Below are positions 17,591 through 27,207 of a stretch of 42,575 nt of DNA, one piece after another (positions within the stretch are counted from its first letter, which is position 1; each line of letters begins with the position of its first letter). Below the pieces are notes generated by a model, which worked only from the letters and a program-made list of their open reading frames with translations, did not search any database and was not told the DNA's origin. The stretch covers positions 1 to 42,575 of IMG/VR virus record IMGVR_UViG_3300044715_001472. One strand, 5' to 3'. The stretch comes from a virus. A program made the translations under genes and the position numbers.

Positions 17591-19945
17591 ATGGCTAACA
17601 CTATTAAAATAAAAAGATCAGCAACTCCAACTCAGGCTCCTACAACGCTGGATCATGGTGAATTGGCGTTAAACTACGCTGATGGAAAAATATTTTACAA
17701 GAATAGCTCTAATGCTATTGTAGAATTCACTAGTGCAGTTAGCTTAGCTGGCACAGTTTATAATGCAACTGTAGGAGATGGAACCAGTACTTCATTTGTT
17801 CTTACCCATAATTTTGGAAGCAGAGATGTAAGTGTAACCGTTAGAGAAGCAGCTTCTCCATATGGTTTAATATTAACTTCTTGGGAAGCTACATCTAGTA
17901 ACACTATCACAGTTTATTTTGATTCTGCCCCAGCTTCTAACTCAGTCAGGATATCGGTTTATATAGCCGTAGCAGGCCTTGAGGTCGGTCCTACCGGCCC
18001 TACCGGACCCATGGGGGATACTGGTCCTACAGGAGCAGAAGGTGCTCCAGGTATGCCTGGTGCAGAAGGTGCTCCAGGCCCTACCGGACCACAAGGAGAA
18101 CCTGGAATAAATGGATTAAATGGGATAAATGGAGCAGAAGGTGCTCCAGGCCCAACTGGCCCTACTGGAGACACCGGTCCAACTGGCCCAACTGGGGATA
18201 CTGGGTTGACTGGTCCAACAGGGCCTACAGGGCCTACAGGGCCTACGGGTTCTACAGGACGCGCTTATGCTGGAGTTACTGCATCATGTGCAACTTCCAT
18301 TGATGGAACTATTGGCACTACCTATGTATTCACTTCCGCTAACACTGGAGCTTTTGCTTTAGGTAATCACGTAAAAGTCAATGCAGCATCAGGATATATT
18401 ACCGGTGAAATTACAGCCCTTGTTCAAGACACTAGTTTCAGTGTTTATTCTGACTATGAAGCAGGTGAAGGTTCTTTTAGCTCTGCGGCTGTGTCCCTTG
18501 CTGGTTTACAGGGCGAGGTTGGCATTACTGGTCCGACTGGTCCGACTGGTCCGACTGGTCCGACTGGAAGTCTTGGTTCAGCAGTATTAAATGATCTTTC
18601 CGACACCGTAATAACATCATCATCAATTGGGCAAATGCTAAGATACAATGGAACCAATTGGGTCAATTATGATAAAACTATTACTCTTGGCGGAAACTTT
18701 ACAATTACTACAGAAGACGGCGCTTATTCAACCACACTTGCAACTACAGACAACACTAGCATAACACTGCCAGAGACCGGTACATTAGCAACACTCGCAG
18801 GAACTGAAACTTTTACTAATAAAACTTTAACAAGTCCAACTATTGAAACCTCGTTAAATAGCCTAAGTTCTACCTTTACCTTGCTGAATGTTGGTCAAAC
18901 AACTATAAACTTTGCAGGTGCAGCAACGGCACTCAACATTGGTGCTGCAACCGGAGCAACAACAATAAATAATATCTTAACCGTAGTTGGCAGACAAAGC
19001 GGTGGCTCACAAATAACAACAAGTGGTGCAGTTTATGGAACTCTGATGATTAAACCTAATAACTTAAATGGATCAGGAAATCAGTCAGCTCCATATGTCA
19101 GTGTAGCAGGAGCCGACGCCGTAGGAACAGGGGTAGTATCTGGTGGTCCAGCAGCTCTGTATGGAGGGAGTGCTTCTGGCGGAGCAACTAACAATGGTGG
19201 AAGTGTATCAATTGATGGTGGTTATGGAAGTACATCAGTCGGATCAGTAGGCGTAGGTAATGCTTATGCTACTGCAATAAATATTGGTAATAGTGGATCA
19301 ACAACAACTATAACTGGGAACCTTATAGTTAATGCAAGTAAGACTCTTACTTTTGGTGGAAACTTTACCACTTCAGGTGCATTTGCAACTACATTGACTG
19401 CAACTGGTACAACATCGGTAACTCTTCCAACTACTGGCACATTAGCAACCCTTGCAGGAACCGAAACATTTACAAACAAAACTTTTACAAGTCCAGTAAC
19501 GAATAGTCCAACTCTAACCCTTTCCACTAGTTCATCTACTACAGATGCAAGACTTTCTTGGGATACTACTAATAAAAAATTACAAGTTGGTAATGGAACA
19601 ATATCATTAGACTTTGCTTCTTCTAATGTTATAACAAATGCACAAACTGCTAGTTACACATTAGTGTTAAATGACAAAGATGACATGATTGAAATGAGTG
19701 TTGCTTCAGCTAATACAGTAACAATCCCAACAAATGCATCAGTAGCCTTTCCAATTGGAAGTCAAATTACAGTTCTTCAAACAGGAGCAGGAGCTACAAG
19801 CATTGTAGTAACTGCAGGCGTAACGTTAAATGCTACACCGCAAGGCACAGCAAACCGAGCTAACTTAAGAGCTCAATGGTCTTCTGTCACGTTAATCAAG
19901 AGAGCTACTGATACTTGGGTAGCCTTGGGCGACTTGCAAGCTTAG
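17591..19945 (+). CDS. Collagen-like tail fibre
   Basis: A 784-residue fibre. The N-terminus ([20 protein letters not shown]) matches the fibre at 14933. After a beta region ([20 protein letters not shown]) come about 30 Gly-X-Y triplets at residues 133-223 ([19 protein letters not shown] and so on), a spacer domain, and a shorter G-P-T run near residues 305-328. The rest is Gly/Thr-rich beta repeat including [16 protein letters not shown] in two copies and a C-terminal [20 protein letters not shown] domain common in phage fibres. Collagen triplets form triple helices in known phage fibres. Pro mostly occupies X and Thr Y; it lies just upstream of ten hydroxylase-like genes, so hydroxylation is plausible but unproven. 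Confidence 0.87.
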   Translation: MANTIKIKRSATPTQAPTTLDHGELALNYADGKIFYKNSSNAIVEFTSAVSLAGTVYNATVGDGTSTSFVLTHNFGSRDVSVTVREAASPYGLILTSWEATSSNTITVYFDSAPASNSVRISVYIAVAGLEVGPTGPTGPMGDTGPTGAEGAPGMPGAEGAPGPTGPQGEPGINGLNGINGAEGAPGPTGPTGDTGPTGPTGDTGLTGPTGPTGPTGPTGSTGRAYAGVTASCATSIDGTIGTTYVFTSANTGAFALGNHVKVNAASGYITGEITALVQDTSFSVYSDYEAGEGSFSSAAVSLAGLQGEVGITGPTGPTGPTGPTGSLGSAVLNDLSDTVITSSSIGQMLRYNGTNWVNYDKTITLGGNFTITTEDGAYSTTLATTDNTSITLPETGTLATLAGTETFTNKTLTSPTIETSLNSLSSTFTLLNVGQTTINFAGAATALNIGAATGATTINNILTVVGRQSGGSQITTSGAVYGTLMIKPNNLNGSGNQSAPYVSVAGADAVGTGVVSGGPAALYGGSASGGATNNGGSVSIDGGYGSTSVGSVGVGNAYATAINIGNSGSTTTITGNLIVNASKTLTFGGNFTTSGAFATTLTATGTTSVTLPTTGTLATLAGTETFTNKTFTSPVTNSPTLTLSTSSSTTDARLSWDTTNKKLQVGNGTISLDFASSNVITNAQTASYTLVLNDKDDMIEMSVASANTVTIPTNASVAFPIGSQITVLQTGAGATSIVVTAGVTLNATPQGTANRANLRAQWSSVTLIKRATDTWVALGDLQA
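17987..18259 (+). repeat. Collagen-like Gly-X-Y repeat, main block
   Basis: About 30 uninterrupted Gly-X-Y triplets, rich in GPT, GAP and GDT, encoded by related 9-base units such as GGCCCTACC/GGACCAACT. A second, shorter block (18503-18574) includes four exact GGTCCGACT copies, suggesting recent repeat expansion. Confidence 0.92.
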
Positions 19946-19951
19946 TCTTTT

Positions 19952-20572
19952 TTACTTTAACTCAGTAATGGTATAAAAAGATGGAGTAGTATATCTTTCT
20001 CCAGAGACAACTTGCTTGACTCCGTGTAGATAATTGATATCTCCAGGATGAGCAACAGCTAAGCCAGGTTTTGGAACTACAGTTAAATCATGGTCGGGAT
20101 AGTATAATTCTCCACCTTGAAAATTATCATTATAATAAAACAATGAATTTATATCATAAGTTGGAAAAGGATTTGGTTTACCGTCATTAGTTTGCTTATC
20201 TGCATGTGGTCTTTGTTCCATGCCAGGACGCCATTTAATTATCACTGGAGGCCTAGTAGATAGACCGACATTAAAAGATTGTTCTAAAAATTGTTTCATT
20301 TTTTCAATGTATTTATCAATTATATTATAAACTTGAATATTAATTCTCTGAAGAATATCCCAACTACATTGCCTATTTGCCCAGTAAGAGGCATCATAGA
20401 TACAAGTTCCATCATCTGCATATTGATTCTCTCCGGCATCCATCCATTCGTTGATGGTGGGCAAAAATTTTTGTACAATCTTAAGATCATCTAGCTCTAT
20501 AAAATTATCAATTACTTTTATATTGTTAACAGAATTACCAAAATGGCCTGGTTGAACGAGTGACTGTTCCAT
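19952..20572 (-). CDS. 2-oxoglutarate/Fe(II) oxygenase, prolyl-4-hydroxylase type
   Basis: A 206-residue member of the double-stranded beta-helix dioxygenases. Iron ligands are His123 and Asp125 (QRPHADK) and His183 (YLHGVKQV), with Arg193 (SGERYT) as 2-oxoglutarate anchor. FYYNDNFQGGELYYP is the usual core strand pair. Such enzymes use O2 and 2-oxoglutarate to hydroxylate a substrate, often proline in proteins. It is convergent with the collagen-like fibre gene (6 bases between stops) and divergent from the next oxygenase. GAGAGG precedes its ATG. One of only two minus-strand genes here. Substrate unknown. Confidence 0.85.
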   Translation of the reverse strand: MEQSLVQPGHFGNSVNNIKVIDNFIELDDLKIVQKFLPTINEWMDAGENQYADDGTCIYDASYWANRQCSWDILQRINIQVYNIIDKYIEKMKQFLEQSFNVGLSTRPPVIIKWRPGMEQRPHADKQTNDGKPNPFPTYDINSLFYYNDNFQGGELYYPDHDLTVVPKPGLAVAHPGDINYLHGVKQVVSGERYTTPSFYTITELK

Positions 20573-20612
20573 ATTTTGCCTCTCATATTTTCAAAATTTG
20601 ACTATTCAATAA

Positions 20613-20654
20613 ACGCTATGGTAAAGTATATCATGACAGAACTAGCAAGCTAGT
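20613..20654 (+). promoter_or_regulatory. Divergent promoter/operator region
   Basis: The gap between two divergent oxygenase genes holds ACGCTATGGTAAAGTATATC (20613-20632) and an imperfect palindrome ACTAGC-AA-GCTAGT (20641-20654). ACGCTAT recurs at 31462 in the other gap between a minus-strand oxygenase and a plus-strand one. Promoter or operator function is inferred from position and recurrence. Confidence 0.35.
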
Positions 20655-20672
20655 AATAAATTGGAGATTGAA

Positions 20673-21347
20673 TTGGAAATTTTTAATATAGAAGACCCAA
20701 AATTAGGAGTAATACTCTACAGAAACGCAGTACCAGACGGCGTTAACATTCCTAAAAGACTAGAAGACACTCTTGTTGATAGTGACCATGATTATTTTAA
20801 ATGGAATGAAGCTATGGTTGGATATAACGAAAAAATGCCAGAGTATAGAGATTGCTATGATTTAAAAATAGGACCAAAGCACTGGGACCATCTTCCAGAA
20901 GAACTATCTGAGATTAAGAATGTTTATGATGACTATAACTCTATCTTAGAGACTTGCTTAGCGGATTATGAAAGAAGATATAATTTTAAGATGGAGTTTA
21001 TGGAAGCAATTAACTTCATAAAGTACGGAGAAGGTCAGCACTTCCAAGTCCATACAGATTCAGGTTTTTCATACTTTTGCACACTTTCTTCAGTCGGATT
21101 CTTCAATGATGACTATGAAGGAGGAGAGCTTTGGTTCCCTTATCTAAACCTTAAATTTAAAGCTCAAAAGGGAGATGTCATATTCTTTCCTTCAACCTAT
21201 ATCTATGCACATGGATCAATGGAAGTAACTAAAGGCACTAAATATAGTGCAGTTACAATGTATAACTATAATGAAATTGGCCAATCAAAAACACCTTCTT
21301 CTGGAATTGAAACGGCACCACTGCCAACTCTATTAAAGGCTGATTAA
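20673..21347 (+). CDS. 2-oxoglutarate/Fe(II) oxygenase
   Basis: About 224 residues. I prefer TTG 20673, with GGAG 6 bases upstream (20663-20666), over the in-frame TTG 20661. The second half has the oxygenase core: His127 and Asp129 (FQVHTDSG), GFFNDDYEGGELWFPY, KGDVIFFPSTYIYAHGS with His180. The expected Arg anchor is Lys190 (KGTKYSA), a conservative change that occurs in some members of the superfamily. The N-terminal 100 residues are helical and shared loosely with other paralogues in this island. It opens a run of plus-strand genes; the next starts 1 base after its stop. Substrate unknown. Confidence 0.82.
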   Translation: MEIFNIEDPKLGVILYRNAVPDGVNIPKRLEDTLVDSDHDYFKWNEAMVGYNEKMPEYRDCYDLKIGPKHWDHLPEELSEIKNVYDDYNSILETCLADYERRYNFKMEFMEAINFIKYGEGQHFQVHTDSGFSYFCTLSSVGFFNDDYEGGELWFPYLNLKFKAQKGDVIFFPSTYIYAHGSMEVTKGTKYSAVTMYNYNEIGQSKTPSSGIETAPLPTLLKAD

Positions 21348-21348
21348 A

Positions 21349-22641
21349 TTGGAAAATGATTTTTATTTTTATATATTTGATACAAATAAAATTGAAAAAA
21401 TTCCTAGCAAATTTACTAGAAACATTCAATACACAACTGCTCAAATTGCAGTTGACTGTGAAAATGTTGAATTTATTGACCATGAAATTACAATTACTTT
21501 AGATGAAGATCAAAAATATGAATCAAAAAATAAATTTCAAATATTAAAATTAAAAAATTTATTAATAAAATCATTTAAAGAAGGAGAAAACAGAAATCAA
21601 AATTGCGTAGAAGAAAATGATTATCCAACAAGAGTAGTTAGTGGTAAAAGATTTGTAGTCTTAGCTTTTACTCCTATATTCCATGGATTTACTGAATTCT
21701 ATAGTCAATTTGAAACACTTAATGATTTTGATAGTGAAATAAAACCATTTTTTATATTTGACCATCACGACCATGCTTACCATAAAGGCATATTTGATAT
21801 ATATAAAAAGGAATTTAATTTAAATAATGAAGACATTTTTTCTAATGGTGAAGAAAATGTACTTATAGAAGAAGTGTACATCATACATGACGATAATGCT
21901 TTAATATCTGATGAAATAGATAAAAAATTTAATCTTGTAAAATTAGTTTCTGGAGATAAAATGTCAAATATGTCAGAAATGACAAGGTACTACAGGGCTT
22001 CAAGATCTTTAGTCCAAGATTATGTAGATGCTGATATAGAATTTCCATTTACATTCCCAGGCTACGAAACTTGCCTATTTGGTTTATCCCTTATGGTAAA
22101 TAGGCATAAAAAATACATTAATAAATTTGATCAAAAAATTGATGTATTGTATATTTCTAGAGAAAATTATTCAAATAAGTTTAATGAAGATTTTAAAAAA
22201 ATGTTAGAACAAGAAACAATTAACCCAAAAGATTTTCTTAATACGTGTAAAACATATCTTGATAGAACAATATTAGACGAAAATAAGTTTATAGATTTGT
22301 TAAAAACTATTTTTAATAAAAAAGAAAAACAAATTAAAAAAGTTTTCTTTGAAGAATTAAGTTATATTGAACAAATAAGCTTAATTCAAAATTCTAATAC
22401 AATAATTAGTCTTCAAGGAAGTGGATTATGTAACGCTATTTTTGCTGATAAAAAAACAAAAATAATAGAAATTGCTCATCCTTTTGATGATCAAAAGTTT
22501 AGAATTTTCTTTAATCCAACTCGTGTTAATACACTAGACAAATATTTAAATTACATTAAAACTGGAAATTGGTATACTATCATTCAAGCTGACTGGAAAG
22601 ATTTATCAGTTGAAATATTAAACAATCAAGAAATTATTTAA
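21349..22641 (+). CDS. GT61-like glycosyltransferase
   Basis: A 430-residue protein starting at TTG 21349. The C-terminal half has the pattern of GT61 (DUF563) glycosyltransferases: IDVLYISRENYSNKFNE, then IEQISLIQNSNTIISLQGSG followed by LCNAIFADKKTKIIEIAHP. The Gly-x-Gly-Leu/Ala-x-Asn step and following IIEI strand are characteristic. The N-terminal 220 residues are less conserved and very AT-rich, with many Lys/Asn/Glu. It could transfer a sugar to a protein or glycan. The neighbouring nucleotidyltransferase domain could supply an activated sugar, which is inference. No membrane segment seen. Confidence 0.7.
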   Translation: MENDFYFYIFDTNKIEKIPSKFTRNIQYTTAQIAVDCENVEFIDHEITITLDEDQKYESKNKFQILKLKNLLIKSFKEGENRNQNCVEENDYPTRVVSGKRFVVLAFTPIFHGFTEFYSQFETLNDFDSEIKPFFIFDHHDHAYHKGIFDIYKKEFNLNNEDIFSNGEENVLIEEVYIIHDDNALISDEIDKKFNLVKLVSGDKMSNMSEMTRYYRASRSLVQDYVDADIEFPFTFPGYETCLFGLSLMVNRHKKYINKFDQKIDVLYISRENYSNKFNEDFKKMLEQETINPKDFLNTCKTYLDRTILDENKFIDLLKTIFNKKEKQIKKVFFEELSYIEQISLIQNSNTIISLQGSGLCNAIFADKKTKIIEIAHPFDDQKFRIFFNPTRVNTLDKYLNYIKTGNWYTIIQADWKDLSVEILNNQEII

Positions 22642-22649
22642 ATACTATT

Positions 22650-24077
22650 ATGAATAATGAACAAAAGCAAAAAATTAAAGTCTTGATACCAATGGCTGGA
22701 GAAGGTTCTAGATTTAAAGATGCTGGCTATAAAGATATCAAGCCAATGATTAAAATAAATAATAAAACGATGATAGAAATAGTTATAGAAAATATTGGCA
22801 TTGAAGCAGAATATATATTCATAGTTAGAAAAGAAGACCAAGATTTATATAACATTGCAGAATTGATTCATAAGCATGTAAATCAAGGTAAAATTATTAT
22901 ACAAAATGGCAAGCTACCCGGCGCAGTATCATCTAGCTTGCTAGCAAAAGACTTAATAGATAATAATGATCATCTAGTTATAGCAAATATTGATCAATAC
23001 ATAGACGATGATATTAATCTCATAATCAACAATTTTATACTAAAAGGCATAGATGGAGGAATATTAACATTTGAAAATTCCGATCCCAAATGGTCTTACG
23101 TTAAAAATAATGATTTTGGAACTATTGACGCAGTTGCAGAAAAAGATGTAATTAGCAATGAAGCTACTTGTGGTATATACTTCTGGAAAAAAGGTTCAGA
23201 TTATGTTAAATACGCTAATAAAATGATACAAAAAAATATTAGAACAAATGACGAATTTTACATATGCCCGGTATACAATGAGGCTATAGGAGATCAAAAA
23301 TTAATCATTTCGCATAAAGTAAATGCTATGCATGGTATGGGTACGCCTGATGATCTTGACTTATTTATACAAAATAATATAATAAAAGGAGAAAAAATGA
23401 ATCAAAATTCAGAAGAATCATTTGTAGAACATGTAGATAATAACATATATGATTTTCCACTTAAATCCATAGATGGAGAAGATGGGATCTTAGCAAATCT
23501 TAAAGGAAAAGTTTCTATACTATTCAACGTAACCGGAGAATGCGCAAACTCTCCTCAGTATACAATTATTCAAGATATCTACAATCAATATAAAGATTTG
23601 GGATTTGAAGCTTTAGCTCTCCCTAGTACAGATTTTTGCCAAGATGCCTATGGAGAGTTTGCTGACTCTAACACTAGTGCCGAGAATATGAAAGATCATA
23701 TGGTAAAACTTTATAATACAGATTTTCCATTTTCTGAGATGGTTAATATTTTAGATCCAAACCAAGATAAAGAAGCCTATAAAAGAGTAAGAGAAGAGCA
23801 CGATAAAACTGACATAGATTTTCGTCAGCCAAAGGGAGATATGCATCCGCTTTTTAAAGAATTACAAAAAAATAGTAATGTAATTAATGGAAATTTTGAG
23901 AAATTTATCGTATCCAAAGATGGAAGTAAGTATGTTAGATTTTGTAATTCAGATTTATTAGACTTAGCATACAGCAGTGGAAATAGAAGTACATCCCCTG
24001 AGGACGCATTGGCAAACATTAAAAAAGTTATAGAACAATTTCTAGAAGAAGAGTATGACGAAAATAACATTAACTAA
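22650..24077 (+). CDS. Sugar nucleotidyltransferase fused to glutathione-peroxidase-like domain
   Basis: A 475-residue two-domain protein. Residues about 10-245 form a nucleotidyltransferase: LIPMAGEGSRFKDAGYKDIK with the G-x-G-S-R nucleotide loop and Lys-Pro-Met, then LVIANIDQYIDDD at the metal site, and CGIYFWKKG. Residues 250-475 resemble glutathione peroxidase: IYDFPLKSIDGEDG, SILFNVTGECANSPQYTIIQ with a Cys at the peroxidatic position, LGFEALALPSTDF, and FEKFIVSKDGSKYVRF near the end. An in-frame ATG at 23397 (Met250) sits behind AAAAGGAG, so the second domain is probably also made alone. The next gene overlaps its end by 23 bases. The physiological reason for the fusion is unknown. Confidence 0.78.
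   Translation: MNNEQKQKIKVLIPMAGEGSRFKDAGYKDIKPMIKINNKTMIEIVIENIGIEAEYIFIVRKEDQDLYNIAELIHKHVNQGKIIIQNGKLPGAVSSSLLAKDLIDNNDHLVIANIDQYIDDDINLIINNFILKGIDGGILTFENSDPKWSYVKNNDFGTIDAVAEKDVISNEATCGIYFWKKGSDYVKYANKMIQKNIRTNDEFYICPVYNEAIGDQKLIISHKVNAMHGMGTPDDLDLFIQNNIIKGEKMNQNSEESFVEHVDNNIYDFPLKSIDGEDGILANLKGKVSILFNVTGECANSPQYTIIQDIYNQYKDLGFEALALPSTDFCQDAYGEFADSNTSAENMKDHMVKLYNTDFPFSEMVNILDPNQDKEAYKRVREEHDKTDIDFRQPKGDMHPLFKELQKNSNVINGNFEKFIVSKDGSKYVRFCNSDLLDLAYSSGNRSTSPEDALANIKKVIEQFLEEEYDENNIN
23383..23399 (+). promoter_or_regulatory. Internal ribosome site and in-frame ATG inside fused gene
   Basis: AAAAGGAGAAAAAATG lies exactly at the border of the two domains of the gene at 22650. GGAG is separated from ATG 23397 by a short A run, an ideal spacing and better than the site of the full-length start. 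It would give a 226-residue peroxidase-like protein starting MNQNSEES. Confidence 0.65.
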
Positions 24078-24789
24078 AACTCATCAAAATCCACCAAAGA
24101 TACAACAATCTAGACTCAAGAGAGATTGGATGGACGAAACCTACAACAAGCACGCTTATAAGTGTTTGCCCATGTCTGCAGCTAATGTAAATGGTTGGGA
24201 ACTGATATTGCAACAGGATGTAGTAGTTCAATGGGATGGCGGAAATACAACTCCTAGAGTTTTAGAGGGAGAATTCTTAGATGGAAGACCAGTGGTAATT
24301 CCATCTATAATTGGGATTATTTCTTTTGCAACAGGATGGGCCATCAACACCGAAGAAGGTTACGACACCTGGATATCAGGATCTCCAAATTATTTTGTAG
24401 ATGGCGCAGCTCCACTATCAGCAACCATACCAAGCTCCTGGTGGCCAGATGAATTTAATATGAATTGGAAAATTACTAAAATTGGAGAACCAGTTAGATT
24501 TGAAGCAGGAATGCCATTTATGTTCTTTAATATATACAACAATGATCTTCTAGAGAATACAGAAGTAGTAGTTGAGAATCTTTGGGATAAGCCAGAACTA
24601 ATGGCCAAACGTCAATCATACGGCGACGCAAAAATGAAAAAGCTTCACGAACAACCTTGGACTTGGATGAACGGCATTAGAAGTGGGCTAGATGAAAACG
24701 GTAACCAAATTGGGCCAAAGCATGATGGGCTGATCAAACTTGCTGAGCCATTTTCAGATGATACAAAAAATGGTAAATTTACAAAATAA
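24055..24789 (+). CDS. DUF6065-type protein
   Basis: A 244-residue protein resembling the DUF6065 family, which I recall from aquatic phages and bacteria alongside 2-oxoglutarate oxygenases. Recognisable parts: KRDWMDETYNKHAYKCLPMS, AANVNGWELILQQDVVVQWDGG, and the Trp-rich centre IPSSWWPDEFNMNWKITKIG. It ends with helices (AKRQSYGDAKMKKLHEQPWT). No biochemical function is established to my knowledge. It overlaps the fused gene upstream by 23 bases, so they are co-translated. Trp and Asn richness is consistent with a carbohydrate-facing role, but that is speculation. Confidence 0.65.
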   Translation: MTKITLTKTHQNPPKIQQSRLKRDWMDETYNKHAYKCLPMSAANVNGWELILQQDVVVQWDGGNTTPRVLEGEFLDGRPVVIPSIIGIISFATGWAINTEEGYDTWISGSPNYFVDGAAPLSATIPSSWWPDEFNMNWKITKIGEPVRFEAGMPFMFFNIYNNDLLENTEVVVENLWDKPELMAKRQSYGDAKMKKLHEQPWTWMNGIRSGLDENGNQIGPKHDGLIKLAEPFSDDTKNGKFTK

Positions 24790-24790
24790 T

Positions 24791-24810
24791 TTGGTACTAT
24801 ATGTGATATA
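24791..24810 (+). promoter_or_regulatory. Putative promoter
   Basis: TTGGTACTATATGTGATATA lies in the 39-base gap before the gene at 24829. GTACTATA shares the TACTAT core of other intergenic gaps in this window. No clear second element is visible. Confidence 0.3.
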
Positions 24811-24828
24811 TGTCCAGAATCCAAAGGA

Positions 24829-25092
24829 ATGGTTATGCTCTTTAACAATGTAGACAAAAGCACTAAATTAGAAATATTGCAAGAAAATATCCCAAAACAT
24901 GAAAAGGATATCTATGAAGCTCTTATAGTGCTGGAAATTGACCCAGTAACATTTGATGAGAACAGTTTTGAAGAAGAAGATCCATCTATTGATTTAAGTG
25001 ACCTAAGAGTAGTAGGTGCACGTGGGCGATTAAAAAAGGGTTTAGATGCTCTAAATATTATTAAACAGGAAATTGCAAGTCTAGAAGTATAA
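24829..25092 (+). CDS. Small acidic hypothetical protein A
   Basis: An 87-residue helical protein, paralogous to the next gene: IYEALIVLEIDPVTFDENSF here corresponds to LEKALILRLSILNIDLEEFDEDSF there, and both end in an Ile/Leu helix (ALNIIKQEIASLEV). AAAGGAAT precedes ATG 24829. No family recognised. The pair opens a plus-strand transcription unit of hydroxylase-island genes. Confidence 0.55.
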   Translation: MVMLFNNVDKSTKLEILQENIPKHEKDIYEALIVLEIDPVTFDENSFEEEDPSIDLSDLRVVGARGRLKKGLDALNIIKQEIASLEV

Positions 25093-25094
25093 GC

Positions 25095-25316
25095 ATGCGA
25101 TTTAGCCTATCTTCTGAACAAAAAAAAGAAGCATATCAATTAGTGAAAACAGAACTTGAAAAAGCTTTAATTTTAAGACTGTCAATACTAAACATAGATC
25201 TAGAAGAGTTTGATGAAGACAGCTTCATCCCCGCTGAAAATAGCACAGCTGAAAAAGACATCTATGATATAATCTATAAGATAAAAGAGATAGACAATAA
25301 GATATCTTTACTGTAA
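25095..25316 (+). CDS. Small acidic hypothetical protein B (paralogue of A)
   Basis: A 73-residue helical protein starting 2 bases after the upstream stop. It shares a (L/I)x-IDxxxFDExSF motif and a C-terminal Ile-rich helix (IYKIKEIDNKISLL) with protein A, implying a tandem duplication. Size and composition would suit a small partner or binding protein; no function can be assigned. Confidence 0.55.
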   Translation: MRFSLSSEQKKEAYQLVKTELEKALILRLSILNIDLEEFDEDSFIPAENSTAEKDIYDIIYKIKEIDNKISLL

Positions 25317-25328
25317 CTAGGAGTTAAA

Positions 25329-26510
25329 ATGCAAATCAAGGCGCACGAAGAATATGATCCAAGCAACTATGCTGCCTATGCTATAACCAGTATTAAGGAT
25401 GATTTCACAATAAATCTCCTTTACCCTAGTGGGTTTATGGAATATACCGAATATGATTTATATGATATTGGTGATCAAACCTTAATTGCATTTTTTCATT
25501 TGGGTGTTTTTAAAAACAATTTTACATATTATGTTATTTCAGATAATAAAACTGAAAAAATTAATCATCAAAATTATGAATGGTTAACAGATATAATAGA
25601 CGGTTATTATGAAAAAGATAAAAGTTTATTTATGATTTTTAACTCCGCTGCAAAACTGATAGAAAACTATGATACGCTGCTGAATGACCCAGAATGGAAA
25701 AACTTTTTTCTTGACATACAAGCTGGAAGATGCGACCTAGAGGAATATGGAGCTATAGGTTTTCACGACATGACCATAACCAATGGGGTACCAGGACCCC
25801 TTTTGGATATATCATATTTTACTGCCGACAATTTAATATCTCACGTCTCTTTAATTAATTCAGTTGGTAATATACACATTGCTAAGGTTACATTTAAAAA
25901 CATTCCCGATTCTGCATATATAAATTGGCCAGGTTGTGGGGGAATATGCAGAACTCTATTTGGAGCTTTAAAGACAGCATATCATTGGTCTAAATGCGCC
26001 AATGATCCATGGAATAATACAACCTCACTTCCAGTAAAATGTAATCAAGCAATGGTAGACCTTGATTTTTCAGATGAAATTATTACGGAGATGGAAGAGT
26101 TTAGTTTCCCTACTGTACTAGAACGATACTTAAGCAATGACCCTGACCCAAGAAGAAAAATAGAAGAAGATCAAATTCTTCCTCCTAATTTTAAAAATTG
26201 GTTTATTTCAACTTTAAGATATAGAACTTTAGGATCTTTATCTTCTATTCATCCATTGTCTCCATCAATCCCACAATTATTCTTAGATAAAGAAAATGAA
26301 TTATTTGAATCAATAATATATAAATTTTGTATAGAAAATAGTTTAGATCCAAAAACTGTAGATATTCAAGAAATGTTTATTAAAGCCTTTGTTCCATCTT
26401 ACGTAGAAGCAAACAATAGTATTACCGACGTACTTAAAAAGTCAATGGTAACAAATCCAGAACTTAGAATGGATCTATACGTCTATGTTTCTCCAAGTAT
26501 TAATAATTAG
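25329..26510 (+). CDS. Hypothetical protein of the oxygenase island
   Basis: A 393-residue protein with a good ribosome site (TAGGAGTTAAA before ATG 25329). I recognise no family. Visible features: an N-terminal beta part (DDFTINLLYPSGFMEYTEYD), a central NWPGCGGICRTLFGALKTAY segment with two Cys and several Gly, a further Cys nearby (WSKCANDPWNN), and a helical, acidic C-terminal third. The Cys/Gly segment could be a binding or active site. It stands between the small-protein pair and two oxygenases, all in one direction. Confidence 0.5.
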   Translation: MQIKAHEEYDPSNYAAYAITSIKDDFTINLLYPSGFMEYTEYDLYDIGDQTLIAFFHLGVFKNNFTYYVISDNKTEKINHQNYEWLTDIIDGYYEKDKSLFMIFNSAAKLIENYDTLLNDPEWKNFFLDIQAGRCDLEEYGAIGFHDMTITNGVPGPLLDISYFTADNLISHVSLINSVGNIHIAKVTFKNIPDSAYINWPGCGGICRTLFGALKTAYHWSKCANDPWNNTTSLPVKCNQAMVDLDFSDEIITEMEEFSFPTVLERYLSNDPDPRRKIEEDQILPPNFKNWFISTLRYRTLGSLSSIHPLSPSIPQLFLDKENELFESIIYKFCIENSLDPKTVDIQEMFIKAFVPSYVEANNSITDVLKKSMVTNPELRMDLYVYVSPSINN

Positions 26511-26539
26511 CGATTTAATCGCAATAGATGGAATAAAAA

Positions 26540-27205
26540 ATGATTGTATTAGATAATTTTTTAAACAAAGATCTTTATTCAAAGATGCTAAAAGATCCTA
26601 ACTTTTATCCTGAATCAATGGGTAGTGGAGACCAAATAGCTACAGAGCTCAATAGCTACCACTACGAGCAAGCAAGCTGCTACGCACCATATATGTTCTG
26701 GGACGGTTGGTGGAACAGTCCAGCTAATACATTAAAGAAACAAATAATACAAAGTATATGGGGTAGTCGATTAGAATACCAGCATGACGATATACTTGGT
26801 TTTGAATATTGGACAAGAACATACAGGGCTGGACAATTTCTTACGACACACGTGGATGAAGACACTTTCCTTTATGCTAGGGATAAAGTGTTTACCGGCC
26901 CAATAAATGGCGCAATATTATACGGATGCGAAAACACAGATGGTGGATTTTTGGAAATTCACAAACACACCTTAATTGATCGATCGCATGAAGCTTTAGA
27001 AAAAGAAAACATTAAGATATCTCCTGTGGAAGAAAGAGAAAGAATAGCCTACAAAGGAAATAGATTAATAATACTAGATGCTGGTCACGTTATACATAAT
27101 ACCACTCCAGCAAATTCTGGGATTAGACAAGTGATGATTATAAATGTTTGGCATAAAGATAATCCACCATTGGCTCTTTCTTTAAATGAATTCCACTATG
27201 AGTAA
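26540..27205 (+). CDS. 2-oxoglutarate/Fe(II) oxygenase (pair member 1)
   Basis: A 221-residue oxygenase paralogous to the next gene. Iron ligands His104 and Asp106 (LTTHVDEDTF) and His186 (GHVIHNTTP); 2-oxoglutarate anchor Arg196 (GIRQVMII). The shared FEYWTRTYRAGQF precedes the HxD, and INVWHKDNPP follows the core. The N-terminus contains WDGWWNSP, also kept in the neighbour. No targeting signal. The substrate is unknown; similarity to prolyl hydroxylases is at the level of the fold motifs only. Confidence 0.85.
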   Translation: MIVLDNFLNKDLYSKMLKDPNFYPESMGSGDQIATELNSYHYEQASCYAPYMFWDGWWNSPANTLKKQIIQSIWGSRLEYQHDDILGFEYWTRTYRAGQFLTTHVDEDTFLYARDKVFTGPINGAILYGCENTDGGFLEIHKHTLIDRSHEALEKENIKISPVEERERIAYKGNRLIILDAGHVIHNTTPANSGIRQVMIINVWHKDNPPLALSLNEFHYE

Positions 27206-27207
27206 AT

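Noticed and set aside
17375-18574. Short tandem DNA repeats as a possible CRISPR or DNA-level element
   Set aside because: Units are 9 or 12 bases, in frame, without spacers, and vary mainly at synonymous sites; they are protein repeats.
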